Shown here: positions 44,101-52,612 of the stretch, piece after piece
Layout of the letters: every line of letters begins with the position of its first letter
Position numbering within the stretch: the first letter of the stretch is position 1
DNA from: CALJIC01 sp039805565
Lineage (GTDB): Bacteria > Chloroflexota > Chloroflexia > Chloroflexales > Roseiflexaceae
Length of the DNA stretch: 60,537 nt
Direction of reading: 5' to 3'
Assembly (NCBI GenBank): GCA_039805565.1
Contig: JBDLTZ010000193.1
Coordinates: forward strand, 1 to 60,537
Notes under the pieces: model-generated
Databases searched by the model: none
What the model was told of the DNA's origin: nothing
What the model saw: the letters and a program-made list of their open reading frames with translations, nothing else
Made by a program: the position numbers and the translations under genes

Positions 44101-47100
44101 CGTGGTGGCCGGTAATCTGGTGAATGCCGTCTGGCTGCTGCCCGGCAGCGCCAACACTGCCGACGCCGGCATCCCGGCCGAGTGTCAGGCCGCCGCGAGC
44201 TACGCCGCGCAGAACGAGTGTCGCGGCCGCGCCGAGTGGGCCTTCTGGGACGCCACGCGCATCGTGGGCATGGCGCTTGGTGACGGCTCGATCAACGAGT
44301 TCCCGTTCTTCACCTTCCTCTACGGCGACCTGCACGCCCACATGATCGCGCTGCCGCTGACGCTCGCGGCGCTCGGGCTGATCCTCGCCATCGTGCGGGG
44401 GGCGAGGCGCCACGACGGGCGGCGGCGAGAAGCCAGTGATCCCTGGCCCTCGGCCTTCGGCCGGTGGTCGTCGGTGTTCCTCCTGGCCCTCGTGGCCGGC
44501 GCGCTGCGTGCCACGAACACCTGGGACTACCCGACGGCCCTCGGCCTCGGGGTGCTCGGGCTCGGTCTGGTCTCCTGGCAGACCTACCGGCGCGGCCTCG
44601 CCGCCCAGACGGCGCTGGTGCGCTGGGTGGTGAGCTCGGCGCTGCTGGTGGGGCTGAGCGTCCTGCTGTTCCTGCCGTTCACCCGCCACTTCGCCACCGA
44701 CTACGCCGGCTTCGAGCTGTGGCAGGGCACCCGCACCCCTGCCCTCGAGTTCCTGAAGATCAACGGGCTCTGGCTCTTCCTGGTGGTCAGCGCGGGGCTC
44801 GTGCTGTACGTGCGCCTGGGCCGCATCGCGCGCCTGGCCGCGCTGGCCGTCGCCATGGGCCTGGCCCTGGCTGCGGCAGGAGCCGCGCTCGGCGGGATGG
44901 ACGCGTTGCCGCTCCAGGCACTCCTCGTGGCGCTCGGCGTGGTGGCCACCGGAAGCCTTGCGCTGCGCGCCGGGATATGGCCTGCGCCGCACCCCGAGCG
45001 TCACGGCCCACTCACGCCGGTGAACGACGAGGGGCCGGTGCAGCTCGCGCTGCCGCTCGAGGAGCCTGAGCCGCACACCGCGCACCGCCCAACGCCTGCT
45101 GGGGCCCCGGTCACGAGTGCGCTCACCCTGCTGGCAGCCCTGTGGGCCACCTGCGCTGTCGGCATCACCCTGCTTACCGAGGTCGTAGCGGCCAAGGGCG
45201 ACATCGGCCGCATGAACACGGTGTTTAAGTTCGGCATGCAGAGCTGGCTGCTGTTTGCCGTGCTCTCGGGCGTGGCGCTCGTCTGGCTCTGGACGAGCCT
45301 GGGCGCCAGCCGGCAGGCCCCCTACTGGAAGCGCGCCACTGGGCTGAGCGTCAGCCCGCGGCCCCTCTCGCCCACCCGCCAGTCCCTCGCTGTGGCCTGG
45401 GTCTGGCGCGCCGCCGCCACCCTGCTTGTAGGCGCGGCGCTGGCCTACCCGCTCACGGCAACTCCCGCCCGCCTAGCCGACCGCTTCGACACCTCGATCG
45501 GGCCGACACTGGACGGCGAGGCGTTCATGCGCTCGGAGAAGGCCTCCTGGGGTGAGAACGGCCAGTCCTTCACCCTAGAGCAGGACGCCGACGCGATCGC
45601 CTGGGTGCGCCAGAACGTTGCGGGGACGCCGGTGGTGCTCGAGGCGCACGCCGAGGCCTACCGCTGGGCTGGGCGCTTCTCGGTGTACACCGGCCTGCCC
45701 ACGCTGATTGGCTGGCCCTGGCACATGATCCAGCAGCGCAGCGTGGCCGATGCCGGCCCGGTGGTGGCGAGTCGTCAGGCGATGGTGCGGCAGCTCTACG
45801 ACGGCACTGACCCCGACGCGGCGCTGAAGGACCTGCGGCTCTACGGCGTCGAGTACGTGGTGGTTGGCCACCTCGAGCGCGCGCTCTACAGCCCGCAGGG
45901 CCTGATGAAGTTCGACGAGCTGGCGCAGCGTGGCGCGATAGAGGTGGCCTACGAGGCCGGTGAGACCCGCATCTACCGGGTCCCGCCTGCCGACACGCCC
46001 CCTGCCACGCTCCACACGACCGTGGCGGTGCGGCCGCCGGCGGACACCGGCAAGGACTTGATGCTGAGCGTTCCGGTGGACACGCTGCCGCCGGTGGATG
46101 AGGTTGCCTGGAACGCGCTGGCGCGCAACCAGGTGGTGGCGGTTGTGCTGTGGCTCCTGGCCTGGTACGGCCTGGCGGCGCTCGGCCTCCCGCTGGCCGC
46201 GCTCGTGCTCGGGCGTACGCCCCTCGACGGCATAAGCTCACAGCTCACGACTCGCGACTCACGACTCGCGTCCGGCTGGAACGACGGCGGCTGGGCCTGG
46301 TCCCGCCTGGTCGGCATGCTGCTGCTCGGCTACGCTGTGTGGCTGCCCGTGAGCGCGCGGCTGTGGCAGTACGACCGCTGGGGCCTCCTGACTGGCGTGG
46401 TGCTTGTGGTGGCGCTCAACGGCCTGCTCCTCTGGCGCAGCGGGCTCGGCCCCCTGCGTGCGCACCTCCGGGCGCACCGTCGCCAGATCCTTCAGGTCGA
46501 GGCGCTGTTCCTCGGCGCCTTCGGGTTCATGGTGGGCGTGCGGGCGCTCAACCCGGACCTGTGGCAGCCGATCTGGGGCGGTGAGAAGCCCTTTGAGTTC
46601 GGCTTCCTCAACGCCATGCTGCGCACCCCGGTGATGCCGCCGTACAACCCGTTCTACAGCGACGGGGTGATCAACTACTATTACTACGGTTTCTTTCTGG
46701 TGTCGCTGCCGCTCAAGGCCACCGGGATCGAGCCGGCGGTAGGCTTCAATCTGATCGTCGCGACGCTCTTCGCGCTGCTGCTGGCGGGCGCGTTTGCGCT
46801 GGTTGCTCGCGCGGGCGGCTGGCGGCTCGGGCTGCTCGGTGCGGCGCTGGTGGGCGTGGTGAGCAACCTTGCCGGCGTGGTGGACGCTAGCTGGCTTGGG
46901 CGCGGCGGCCTGGCCCCGGCCCTCGAGGCGCTGCGCGGTGGGCTGCCCGGCTTCGGCGAGCGCCTCGGCGACTGGTTCATGGGCGCGAGCCGCGTCGTGC
47001 CCTACACCATCAACGAGTTCCCCTACTTCTCGTACCTGTTCGCCGACCTCCACCCGCACATGATCGCGCTGCCGATCACCATCCTGATGGTGGCGATTGT

Positions 47101-49324
47101 GTGGGAGCTGTTCGCGGGCGGAGCGCGAGCGAGGGGTGAAGGACCGATGGCCAACGATCGTATGGCCCCCTCCTATAGTCGTTGGTCCTCAGTGCTTGGT
47201 CTGTGGTCTCTCGCCGCCCTCACCCTCGGCGCGCTGGCGGTCACGAACTCCTGGGACTTCCCGACCTACGGGTTGCTGCTAGGCGGCGCGCTGCTCGGGC
47301 GGGCCTGGCGCGCGCCGGCGGAGTCTGCGCTGGACAGAGTGTTCGCGATCGTCGGCGCGGCGCTGAGTGGCATGGCGCTGGGTGGCGCGGCACTGCTGCT
47401 GTACCTGCCGTTCTTCCAGGGCTTCCAGGCCCCGGTCACCGGACTCGGCATGGTGACGAGCGCGACCAGCGTGAGCGACTACCTGCTGCTGTACGGCCTG
47501 TTTCTGGTGGTGCTGTTACCGGCGGTCTTCGGCGCGGCGTGGCGGCTGCTGCGCGCCCACGAGCGGCGCGGGCGAGCCGCTGAGGCCCCCGATTCTCAGG
47601 CGGTTGGCTTTGTGGCCGGCGTGCCGGGCGGGCCGGGGGTGGTAGCTGGGCTGCGCGCGGGGCTCACCGCCGCGGCCATCCTTGTCGCGCTGATCGCTGT
47701 GGGGCAGACGGCCCGCCGGGTGCTCGTCAGCCCGGAGGGCGAGCCGCTGCCCGATCTGTTTGCGTCGGTGCTCGGCCTGCGCCTGTGGCTCGCCGCGCTC
47801 ACGGCTGTCGGCGTGGGGGTGCTGCTCTCGCGGCGCATCGGCCCGCGCGCATGGTTCACCACCTGGCTTGCGGTGGTGGGGTGGATCGTGTCGCTGCTAT
47901 TCGAGCTGGTTTACGTGCGCGACCACCTGGCGGGCGGCGACTGGTACCGCATGAACACGGTGTTCAAGTTTGGCCTCCAGGCCTGGGTGCTGATGGCGCT
48001 CGCCGCCGCGCTGGCGCTCCCTGGGGTGTGGCGCGGTATCGGGCGGAGCAGCGCGGCGGCGCGCGGCGTCTACGGCGTCGTGCTGTCCGTCCTCGTGGCG
48101 CTGTCGCTGGTCTACCCGCTGGTCGGCACCCCGAGCCGCGCCGCGCTGCGCTTCGAGCGGAACCCTGGCCCCACGCTGGATGGCCTGGCGTTCCTCGAGA
48201 CGGGCACCTTCCCGGTGCCGAGCTACCTGGCCCCCGCGGACGAGGCGCCGCAGGCCCCGATCGAGCTGCGCCACGACGGCGAGGCGATCCGCTGGCTGCT
48301 GGATAACCTGCGCGGCACCCCGGTGGTGCTTCAGTCCAGCCTGGAGTTCTACCGCGCCTACGGCACGCGCGTGGCCGCCAACACCGGCTTCCCCACGGTT
48401 GTCAGCCCGCTCCATGAGAGCGAGCAGCGCGACGGCGAGCTCGTGGCCCAGCGCGACCGCGACGTGGGACACATCTACCGCACGCTGGATGAGGAGGAGG
48501 CGCTGCGGCTCCTCTCGCGCTACCGCGTCGGCTACGTGGTGGTCGGGCCGATCGAGCGGCTGGCCTACGGCGAGGCCGGCGCGCGCAAGTGGGACGTGCT
48601 GACCCGCCCAAGCGAGCGTCGCCCTGAGTACCTGACGCTGGTCTTCAGCAACGAGCAGACGCAGATCTACCAGGTGAGCGAGAAGACCTGGGGCCTGCCG
48701 AAGCTGCCCGACGTCGACCCGCCGGAGCCAGTGGTGCCGCGCCCGCTTCCCGACCCCGTGATCGCCGAGCCGGCCCCTGAGGCGGTGGTCCCCGAGGTGC
48801 CGGCCCCCCAGGAGAGCGCAGCCCAGCCGGACCTGGCGGAGCTCGAGCGCCAGGTGAACGAGAACCCGGCGGCCGCCGGGCCGGCCTTCGCCCTGGGGCA
48901 GCTCTACTGGCAGCAAGGGCGCATGGATGAGGCGGCCGCGGTGCTGGGGATCGCCGCTCGCGCCAATCCGAACGATGTCGGCCTGCACCACATGCTGGCG
49001 GACGTGCTGCTGGACGCCGAGCGCTACGATGAGGCGGAGGCGGCGCTGCGCGCGGCGGTGCAGGCCTCGCCCACGCCGGGGAACTGGAACAAGCTCGGCA
49101 TGGGCCTCCTGCGTGCTGGGCGCACTGACGCCGCCGAGCAGGCCTTCCGGGAGGCGCTGACGGTCGACGCGAACGAGCCGGAGCCCTACGTCCGCCTCGG
49201 GCAGCTCTATGAGCAGCGCGGCGACCGGGAGCAGGCCGCTGAGCACTACCGGCGCTACCTCGAGCTCGCGCCCAGCGGACCCTACCGCCCGGACGCTGAG
49301 GAAGGGCTGGCGCGTGTCTCGTAG
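41165..49324 (+). CDS. Giant membrane protein: GT-C-like + two Chlor_Arch_YYY (DUF2298) domains + TPR
   Basis: A 2719-residue polytopic protein. Residues 1 to about 680 look like a GT39/ArnT-type GT-C transferase (first helix, SYLHPDERFLIFTVYNM, GRRLYGERAGLVAAALYA, multiple helices). YYY domain 1 follows (LNPDLWHPARGGEKPMD near 835, YINYYYFGFVLVGALVH, INEFPFFTFLYGDLHAHMIA, GRMNTVFKFGMQSWLL), then YYY domain 2 (LNPDLWQPIWGGEKP near 1795, INYYYYGFFLVSLP, INEFPYFSYLFADLHPHMIA, RMNTVFKFGLQAWVLM). A Pro-rich linker leads to about four TPRs (from 2560). YYY proteins are uncharacterised; glycan transfer is inference. ATG 41165 starts just before the first helix. At least five polar loops hold low-complexity inserts (e.g. 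TDDRRPALSPQGGGG; SSQLTTRDSRLAS). Confidence 0.88.
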   Translation: MSSNSALEASPAPRRPAPWRVWALLAVVLLVGGSFRTLGLTSWDGTSYLHPDERFLIFTVYNMQTPESFGDYLRSDCFVDGNMPAASNPAESPDRQEPTAESGCNTLNPRNYNWSRFFVYGTLPTTLTRLVAEELQQTQPADERDVSAEDVRNTGRALSTLFDLGSVVLVFLIGRRLYGERAGLVAAALYACAALPIQLAHFFTVDAATGFFVLLSVYWSVRAMQGGGAGTFAALGLSIGAAMACRVTMATLGLLAVLAVAVRLWGSYGTRTVKTKDSGRAGVGPSPASVVSLLALLALSGALTLLTFRVLQPDAFVGTSFFDIRPEPRFLKNIEEVGGMVSGEVDFPPSQQWAGRTPYLFSWQNMVVWGMGLPLGLAAWAGWAAAGWRLVRRRELAHLLPWVWVAFYFAWQGGQFVMTMRYYALLYGLLALFAAWLLTRGWQQRPATDDRRPALSPQGGGGSWSAAARWIPLGVVVLSTVLWGYAFTRIYTEPHSRIQASRWIYENIPPGSAITFEEWDDPLPLAIDGQNPSQYVGIKTAPYWEDDPVKYFGSMGGDGTLQPGLLDQLDQADYLIFSSNRVYDSATRLRMRYPALTRYYHHLFSGELGFELAADIHSYPRLFGIGLPSPLYAEEAFSVYDHPRVLIFKKTPAYTRENAEQLIAGGVAWGEVYKLPTLTASKVPTALRLTDAQWPSYREAGTWSALFGGGLVSLAPWLFWLLALELLGAACFALLFRLLPGLADRGFALSKTLGLLLVAYLAWLLASLGADDGAPLVAFGPGGVWLCAALLILAGGLMGWRGRDALLAFWRRRRHALLAAEGLFLAAFLGFVLLRALNPDLWHPARGGEKPMDVAFLNAVLKSPAFPPYDPWFAGGYINYYYFGFVLVGALVHMTGIAPGVAYNLAVPTIFALAALGAWGVAYNLVAPRMRTNDEAPKTRDALSAASDAGIAAAPSPSVRWLRRDRLAIAAGVAAAVLAVVAGNLVNAVWLLPGSANTADAGIPAECQAAASYAAQNECRGRAEWAFWDATRIVGMALGDGSINEFPFFTFLYGDLHAHMIALPLTLAALGLILAIVRGARRHDGRRREASDPWPSAFGRWSSVFLLALVAGALRATNTWDYPTALGLGVLGLGLVSWQTYRRGLAAQTALVRWVVSSALLVGLSVLLFLPFTRHFATDYAGFELWQGTRTPALEFLKINGLWLFLVVSAGLVLYVRLGRIARLAALAVAMGLALAAAGAALGGMDALPLQALLVALGVVATGSLALRAGIWPAPHPERHGPLTPVNDEGPVQLALPLEEPEPHTAHRPTPAGAPVTSALTLLAALWATCAVGITLLTEVVAAKGDIGRMNTVFKFGMQSWLLFAVLSGVALVWLWTSLGASRQAPYWKRATGLSVSPRPLSPTRQSLAVAWVWRAAATLLVGAALAYPLTATPARLADRFDTSIGPTLDGEAFMRSEKASWGENGQSFTLEQDADAIAWVRQNVAGTPVVLEAHAEAYRWAGRFSVYTGLPTLIGWPWHMIQQRSVADAGPVVASRQAMVRQLYDGTDPDAALKDLRLYGVEYVVVGHLERALYSPQGLMKFDELAQRGAIEVAYEAGETRIYRVPPADTPPATLHTTVAVRPPADTGKDLMLSVPVDTLPPVDEVAWNALARNQVVAVVLWLLAWYGLAALGLPLAALVLGRTPLDGISSQLTTRDSRLASGWNDGGWAWSRLVGMLLLGYAVWLPVSARLWQYDRWGLLTGVVLVVALNGLLLWRSGLGPLRAHLRAHRRQILQVEALFLGAFGFMVGVRALNPDLWQPIWGGEKPFEFGFLNAMLRTPVMPPYNPFYSDGVINYYYYGFFLVSLPLKATGIEPAVGFNLIVATLFALLLAGAFALVARAGGWRLGLLGAALVGVVSNLAGVVDASWLGRGGLAPALEALRGGLPGFGERLGDWFMGASRVVPYTINEFPYFSYLFADLHPHMIALPITILMVAIVWELFAGGARARGEGPMANDRMAPSYSRWSSVLGLWSLAALTLGALAVTNSWDFPTYGLLLGGALLGRAWRAPAESALDRVFAIVGAALSGMALGGAALLLYLPFFQGFQAPVTGLGMVTSATSVSDYLLLYGLFLVVLLPAVFGAAWRLLRAHERRGRAAEAPDSQAVGFVAGVPGGPGVVAGLRAGLTAAAILVALIAVGQTARRVLVSPEGEPLPDLFASVLGLRLWLAALTAVGVGVLLSRRIGPRAWFTTWLAVVGWIVSLLFELVYVRDHLAGGDWYRMNTVFKFGLQAWVLMALAAALALPGVWRGIGRSSAAARGVYGVVLSVLVALSLVYPLVGTPSRAALRFERNPGPTLDGLAFLETGTFPVPSYLAPADEAPQAPIELRHDGEAIRWLLDNLRGTPVVLQSSLEFYRAYGTRVAANTGFPTVVSPLHESEQRDGELVAQRDRDVGHIYRTLDEEEALRLLSRYRVGYVVVGPIERLAYGEAGARKWDVLTRPSERRPEYLTLVFSNEQTQIYQVSEKTWGLPKLPDVDPPEPVVPRPLPDPVIAEPAPEAVVPEVPAPQESAAQPDLAELERQVNENPAAAGPAFALGQLYWQQGRMDEAAAVLGIAARANPNDVGLHHMLADVLLDAERYDEAEAALRAAVQASPTPGNWNKLGMGLLRAGRTDAAEQAFREALTVDANEPEPYVRLGQLYEQRGDREQAAEHYRRYLELAPSGPYRPDAEEGLARVS
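42490..42545. repeat. GACCGACGACC-type insert in the giant YYY gene
   Basis: Units gcgaccg, gcaaccgac, gaccgac, gacccgc in succession, in frame, between two membrane helices (codes QRPATDDRRPALSPQG). Confidence 0.7.
46236..46270. repeat. CTCACGA-type insert in the giant YYY gene
   Basis: Units ctcacag, ctcacga, ctcgcga, ctcacga, ctcgcg. In frame it codes SSQLTTRDSRLAS in the loop before the second YYY domain. Confidence 0.85.
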
Positions 49325-49399
49325 TCAGCAGGCCGTGCCCCGCGCCGGCCAACCACTGTTGTTTGACCGACACCCATACCCCGCCGGGAGGCGAGAGCT

Positions 49400-52144
49400 G
49401 TGGCACAGGAAGTACTCATCTACTGGTTGATCGCCCAGCTCTTTGGGCTGGCAGGGCTGCCGCTGGCCCGGGCGCTGTTCCACGCCCTGCCGGATCGCGG
49501 CTACGCCTTCGCGAAGTCGCTCGGGCTGCTGCTGACGGGCTACCTGGCCTGGCTTGTCGCAATGCTCGGCCTGGCCCCGTTCGGCGCGCCGCTGATCGTC
49601 GTCTGCCTCGTCGCCGTGGCGCTCGCCGGCCTGCTGATCCCGCGCCGTGGCTCCGTCGGTGAGCAGCGCCTCGGGTTCCGCGCCGCCCCGCTCGACATGC
49701 GCCTCGCGCCCAGCGCCTCCTTCGCCTGGCTGCGGTCGAGCTGGCGCATGCTCCTGGGGTACGAGGCCCTCTTCGCACTGGCGCTGCTCTTCCTGGCGCT
49801 GCTCCGCAGCCACGACCTCGGCTTCGTCGGGCCGAACCCGTGGGGCACCGAGCGGCCGATGGACTACGCTCTGTTCAACGCCATCCGCCAGAGCGAGCGC
49901 TTCCCGCCGCACGACCCGTGGATGGCCGGCTACAGCATCAACTACTACTACTTCGGCTACCTGCTCATGGCCTGCGCCACGATGCTGTCTGGCCTCAGCC
50001 CTGCCGTGGCCTACAACCTCTCGCTCGCGCTGGTCTTCGCGCTGGCTGCGCTTGGGGCCTCGGGCCTGGTGTACAACCTCGTCGGCCTCACGAGGCCTGA
50101 AGGGAAAGGGCTGAGGGGTCAACAGGCTGCAGATGAGAAGGCGTTTGCGCTCGGCACTCGGCGCTCGGCGTTCTCTCGCTGGCCCGCCATGCTCCTGGCC
50201 GTGGTGCTGGTGCTGTTCGCTGGCAACCAGGGGGGTGCGCTCCAGCTCTTGGTGGGCGATTATCGGGTGGTGGCACTGGATGGCCGCCAAGTTGTATCCG
50301 CTGTGGTACAGGCCATCGGCGGTGTCTCGCAGATCAGCGTCCCGAATCCCACTGAGGCGGTGGAGATTGGCGTCATCGATAGCCTGGAGGGGCGCGATGC
50401 CACCGGCGAGTTCAACTGGTGGTGGCCCTCCCGTAGCGTATGGGACACCTACTGGGAGTGCGACCAGTCCACAGGCGCTTGCACTACAGTTCGCCGCTAC
50501 GTCATCACCGAGTTCCCGTTCTTTTCGTTCTGGCTGGGCGACATGCACCCGCACGTCATGGCGCTGCCGTTTGGCCTGCTCGCCATGGCGCTGGCGCTCC
50601 ACACGATCGCCCGCCCCGCGCTGCCGGCCTTCGGGCGCAGGCGCGAGGGCTGGCTCGAGCTGGTCCTTGTCGGCATCGTCCTCGGCAGCCTGTACGTGAT
50701 CAACAGCTGGGACCTGCCGACCTACGTGCTGCTGTTCCTCGGTGCGCTGGCTGTGCGATTTGCCCGGGATCGTGTGGCTGTGGGCGAAAGACCGAGGGCT
50801 GAGAACCACCGGCCGGGGACCAGGGACCAAGGTCCGAAGACGCAGGACACGGAGGCGCGGCAGGGCGCCGAGGAGATGCTGCACGGCGATGTCGCTCTGG
50901 CGCTCACGACTCACGACTCACAGCTCAAGCACTCAGCACTCAGTGCTCAGCACGTGGTGCTCGCCTTCGCCCGACAGGCGGGCATCGTGCTGCTGGCGGC
51001 CTTTGCGCTGTTCCTGCCGTTCCACCTGACGTTTAGGTCGCTGGTGGGCGGCAAGGAGCCGCTGGTCGACATCCCGCTGCTCGGCGGGATCACCCGCACG
51101 ATCGGCTTCGTGACGTGGGGCCGCACCGAGCTTCACCAGTTCCTGATCATCTTCGGGCTGTTCCTCGTGCCGCTCGTGGCTCACGTGCTGCTCCAGGGGC
51201 GGCGCGCTTGGGCGGCAGACGAGGGCTCGCTGCTGAGGTGGTGGCCGTGGGCCACGCTCCTGGCGCTCGCGCTGGGAGTGGCGATCGGCTTCCCGCTCTT
51301 CGCGCTGCTGCCGCTCGGGCTGGGCGCAGCGCGGCTGGCGTTCGTGCGCGCGGAGGAGCCTGCCGCCGCGTTCACCCTCGGGGCCTTCGCCCTCGGCTGC
51401 GCGGTCTGCTTCGGCACGGAGCTAGTCTACATCCGCGACACGTTCGAGTCGCGCTTCAACACGATCTTCAAGTTCTACTACCAGGTCTGGCTGATCTGGG
51501 GTGTGCTCGCCGCCTACGCGGTATGGTTCCTTGTGGCCGGGCGGAGGACCAGTGACCGAGGGTCGGAGGCGGGCAGGCGGGTGGGGCGGTTCGCCCTTTC
51601 GTCTTTGGTCCTCGGTCTCTTCGTCGCCCTCCTCGCCGGTGCTCTTGTCTACCCGTGGCATACTGCCGGGCAGGCCTTCGCCGAGGGGCAGCAGGTGGGG
51701 CTGGCGGGCGTGACCCCGCGTGAGCGAACGCCCGACGGTGCGGCCTCGATCGCGTGGCTGCGCGCCAATGCCCGCGGCGACGACGTGCTCCTCGAGGCGG
51801 TGGGCCCCGCGTATGACGTAGGCTCGCTCGGCTTCGGCGGGGTCTCCTCGGCCACGGGCCTGGCGGCCGTGATGGGTTGGGAGGGGCACCAGAAACAGTG
51901 GCGCGGTGGCCAGCCCGCCGTGTACGAGCAGATCGAGCCCCGCGCCGCCGACGTCGCGACAATCTACAGCACTGCCGACGTGAGCCTTGCGCAGCAGCTG
52001 CTCCAGAAGTACGGCGTGGACTTGATCTACGTCGGTGGGGCCGAGCGCGGCACCTACCCGCCCGAGGGGCTGGAGAAGCTCGCACAGATCGGTGAGGTTG
52101 TGTTCCAGCAGGGGGATGTCACGATCTACCGCATGCGGCCGTAG
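49400..52144 (+). CDS. Single-domain Chlor_Arch_YYY (DUF2298) membrane protein
   Basis: A 914-residue polytopic protein homologous to each YYY unit of the preceding gene: LPDRGYAFAKSLGLLLTGYLAWL, GTERPMDYALFNAI, YSINYYYFGYLLMACATML, ITEFPFFSFWLGDMHPHVMA, VINSWDLPTYVLLFLGA and RFNTIFKFYYQVWLIWGVLA. The C-terminal soluble part includes KYGVDLIYVGGAERGTYPPEGLEKL, also shared with the neighbour. GTG 49400 has GGAGGCGAG upstream; it is 76 nt after the giant gene, so co-transcribed. Long repeat-derived inserts occupy at least three loops (about 50095-50180, 50790-50955, 51540-51600). Function unknown; a surface glycan or glycoprotein role is inference. Confidence 0.88.
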   Translation: MAQEVLIYWLIAQLFGLAGLPLARALFHALPDRGYAFAKSLGLLLTGYLAWLVAMLGLAPFGAPLIVVCLVAVALAGLLIPRRGSVGEQRLGFRAAPLDMRLAPSASFAWLRSSWRMLLGYEALFALALLFLALLRSHDLGFVGPNPWGTERPMDYALFNAIRQSERFPPHDPWMAGYSINYYYFGYLLMACATMLSGLSPAVAYNLSLALVFALAALGASGLVYNLVGLTRPEGKGLRGQQAADEKAFALGTRRSAFSRWPAMLLAVVLVLFAGNQGGALQLLVGDYRVVALDGRQVVSAVVQAIGGVSQISVPNPTEAVEIGVIDSLEGRDATGEFNWWWPSRSVWDTYWECDQSTGACTTVRRYVITEFPFFSFWLGDMHPHVMALPFGLLAMALALHTIARPALPAFGRRREGWLELVLVGIVLGSLYVINSWDLPTYVLLFLGALAVRFARDRVAVGERPRAENHRPGTRDQGPKTQDTEARQGAEEMLHGDVALALTTHDSQLKHSALSAQHVVLAFARQAGIVLLAAFALFLPFHLTFRSLVGGKEPLVDIPLLGGITRTIGFVTWGRTELHQFLIIFGLFLVPLVAHVLLQGRRAWAADEGSLLRWWPWATLLALALGVAIGFPLFALLPLGLGAARLAFVRAEEPAAAFTLGAFALGCAVCFGTELVYIRDTFESRFNTIFKFYYQVWLIWGVLAAYAVWFLVAGRRTSDRGSEAGRRVGRFALSSLVLGLFVALLAGALVYPWHTAGQAFAEGQQVGLAGVTPRERTPDGAASIAWLRANARGDDVLLEAVGPAYDVGSLGFGGVSSATGLAAVMGWEGHQKQWRGGQPAVYEQIEPRAADVATIYSTADVSLAQQLLQKYGVDLIYVGGAERGTYPPEGLEKLAQIGEVVFQQGDVTIYRMRP
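50901..50953. repeat. CTCACGA/CTCAGCA repeat insert in the 914-aa YYY gene
   Basis: Direct units gctcacgactcacgactcacagctc followed by cactcagcactcagtgctcag. In frame it codes ALTTHDSQLKHSALSAQH in a loop. The adjoining 50790-50870 tract is of the GGACCAGGGACC type. Confidence 0.85.
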
Positions 52145-52267
52145 CATGAGCTCCCGTGGCGAAAGCGCTCAGGGGGCCCGGCACCAGCCGAACCCCCCGA
52201 ACAGAGAAGAGAGGAGAAGGAGATAACAAAATCATAGCATAGTGTTAACACCAACGCAAGAGGGAGT

Positions 52268-52296
52268 TTGCAGTTGCCCCGCCGGGATGCTATAAT
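52268..52296 (+). promoter_or_regulatory. Sigma70 promoter of secG
   Basis: TTGCAG, 17-bp spacer, TATAAT, followed by G. Leader about 45 nt to ATG 52348. Confidence 0.85.
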
Positions 52297-52347
52297 GTTT
52301 CGGGCTTTGGCATCAGCGAGACAAAACGTGTAGATTTCAAACGGGGG

Positions 52348-52608
52348 ATGACATTGGAGATCGCACTCTATATTGCACTCATCATCATCAGTATCACGCT
52401 CACTTTCCTTGTGGTTCTCCAGGGACGCACCGCCGGTCTCCAGTCGCGCGAGAGTAGCTCGATGTACCGTACCAAGCGCGGCATCGAGAAGACCGTGTTC
52501 CAGGCCACGATTGTCCTAGGGATCGTGTTTCTGGTGCTGTCACTGATCGCCAGCCTGCCGATCTTCGGAACCGCGGCCCCCGCCGCGATCCTCCCCGGTC
52601 TGATCTAG
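52348..52608 (+). CDS. secG: Protein translocase subunit SecG
   Basis: An 86-residue SecG: TM1 (ALYIALIIISITLTFLVVLQ), the conserved cytoplasmic loop (QGRTAGLQSRESSSMYRTKRGIEK) and TM2 (FQATIVLGIVFLVLSLIASL). It stimulates SecYE-dependent export. ATG 52348; a TTG at 52354 is possible. It lies 4 nt before the solute-binding protein gene and behind a strong promoter. Confidence 0.93.
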   Translation: MTLEIALYIALIIISITLTFLVVLQGRTAGLQSRESSSMYRTKRGIEKTVFQATIVLGIVFLVLSLIASLPIFGTAAPAAILPGLI

Positions 52609-52612
52609 CCCG

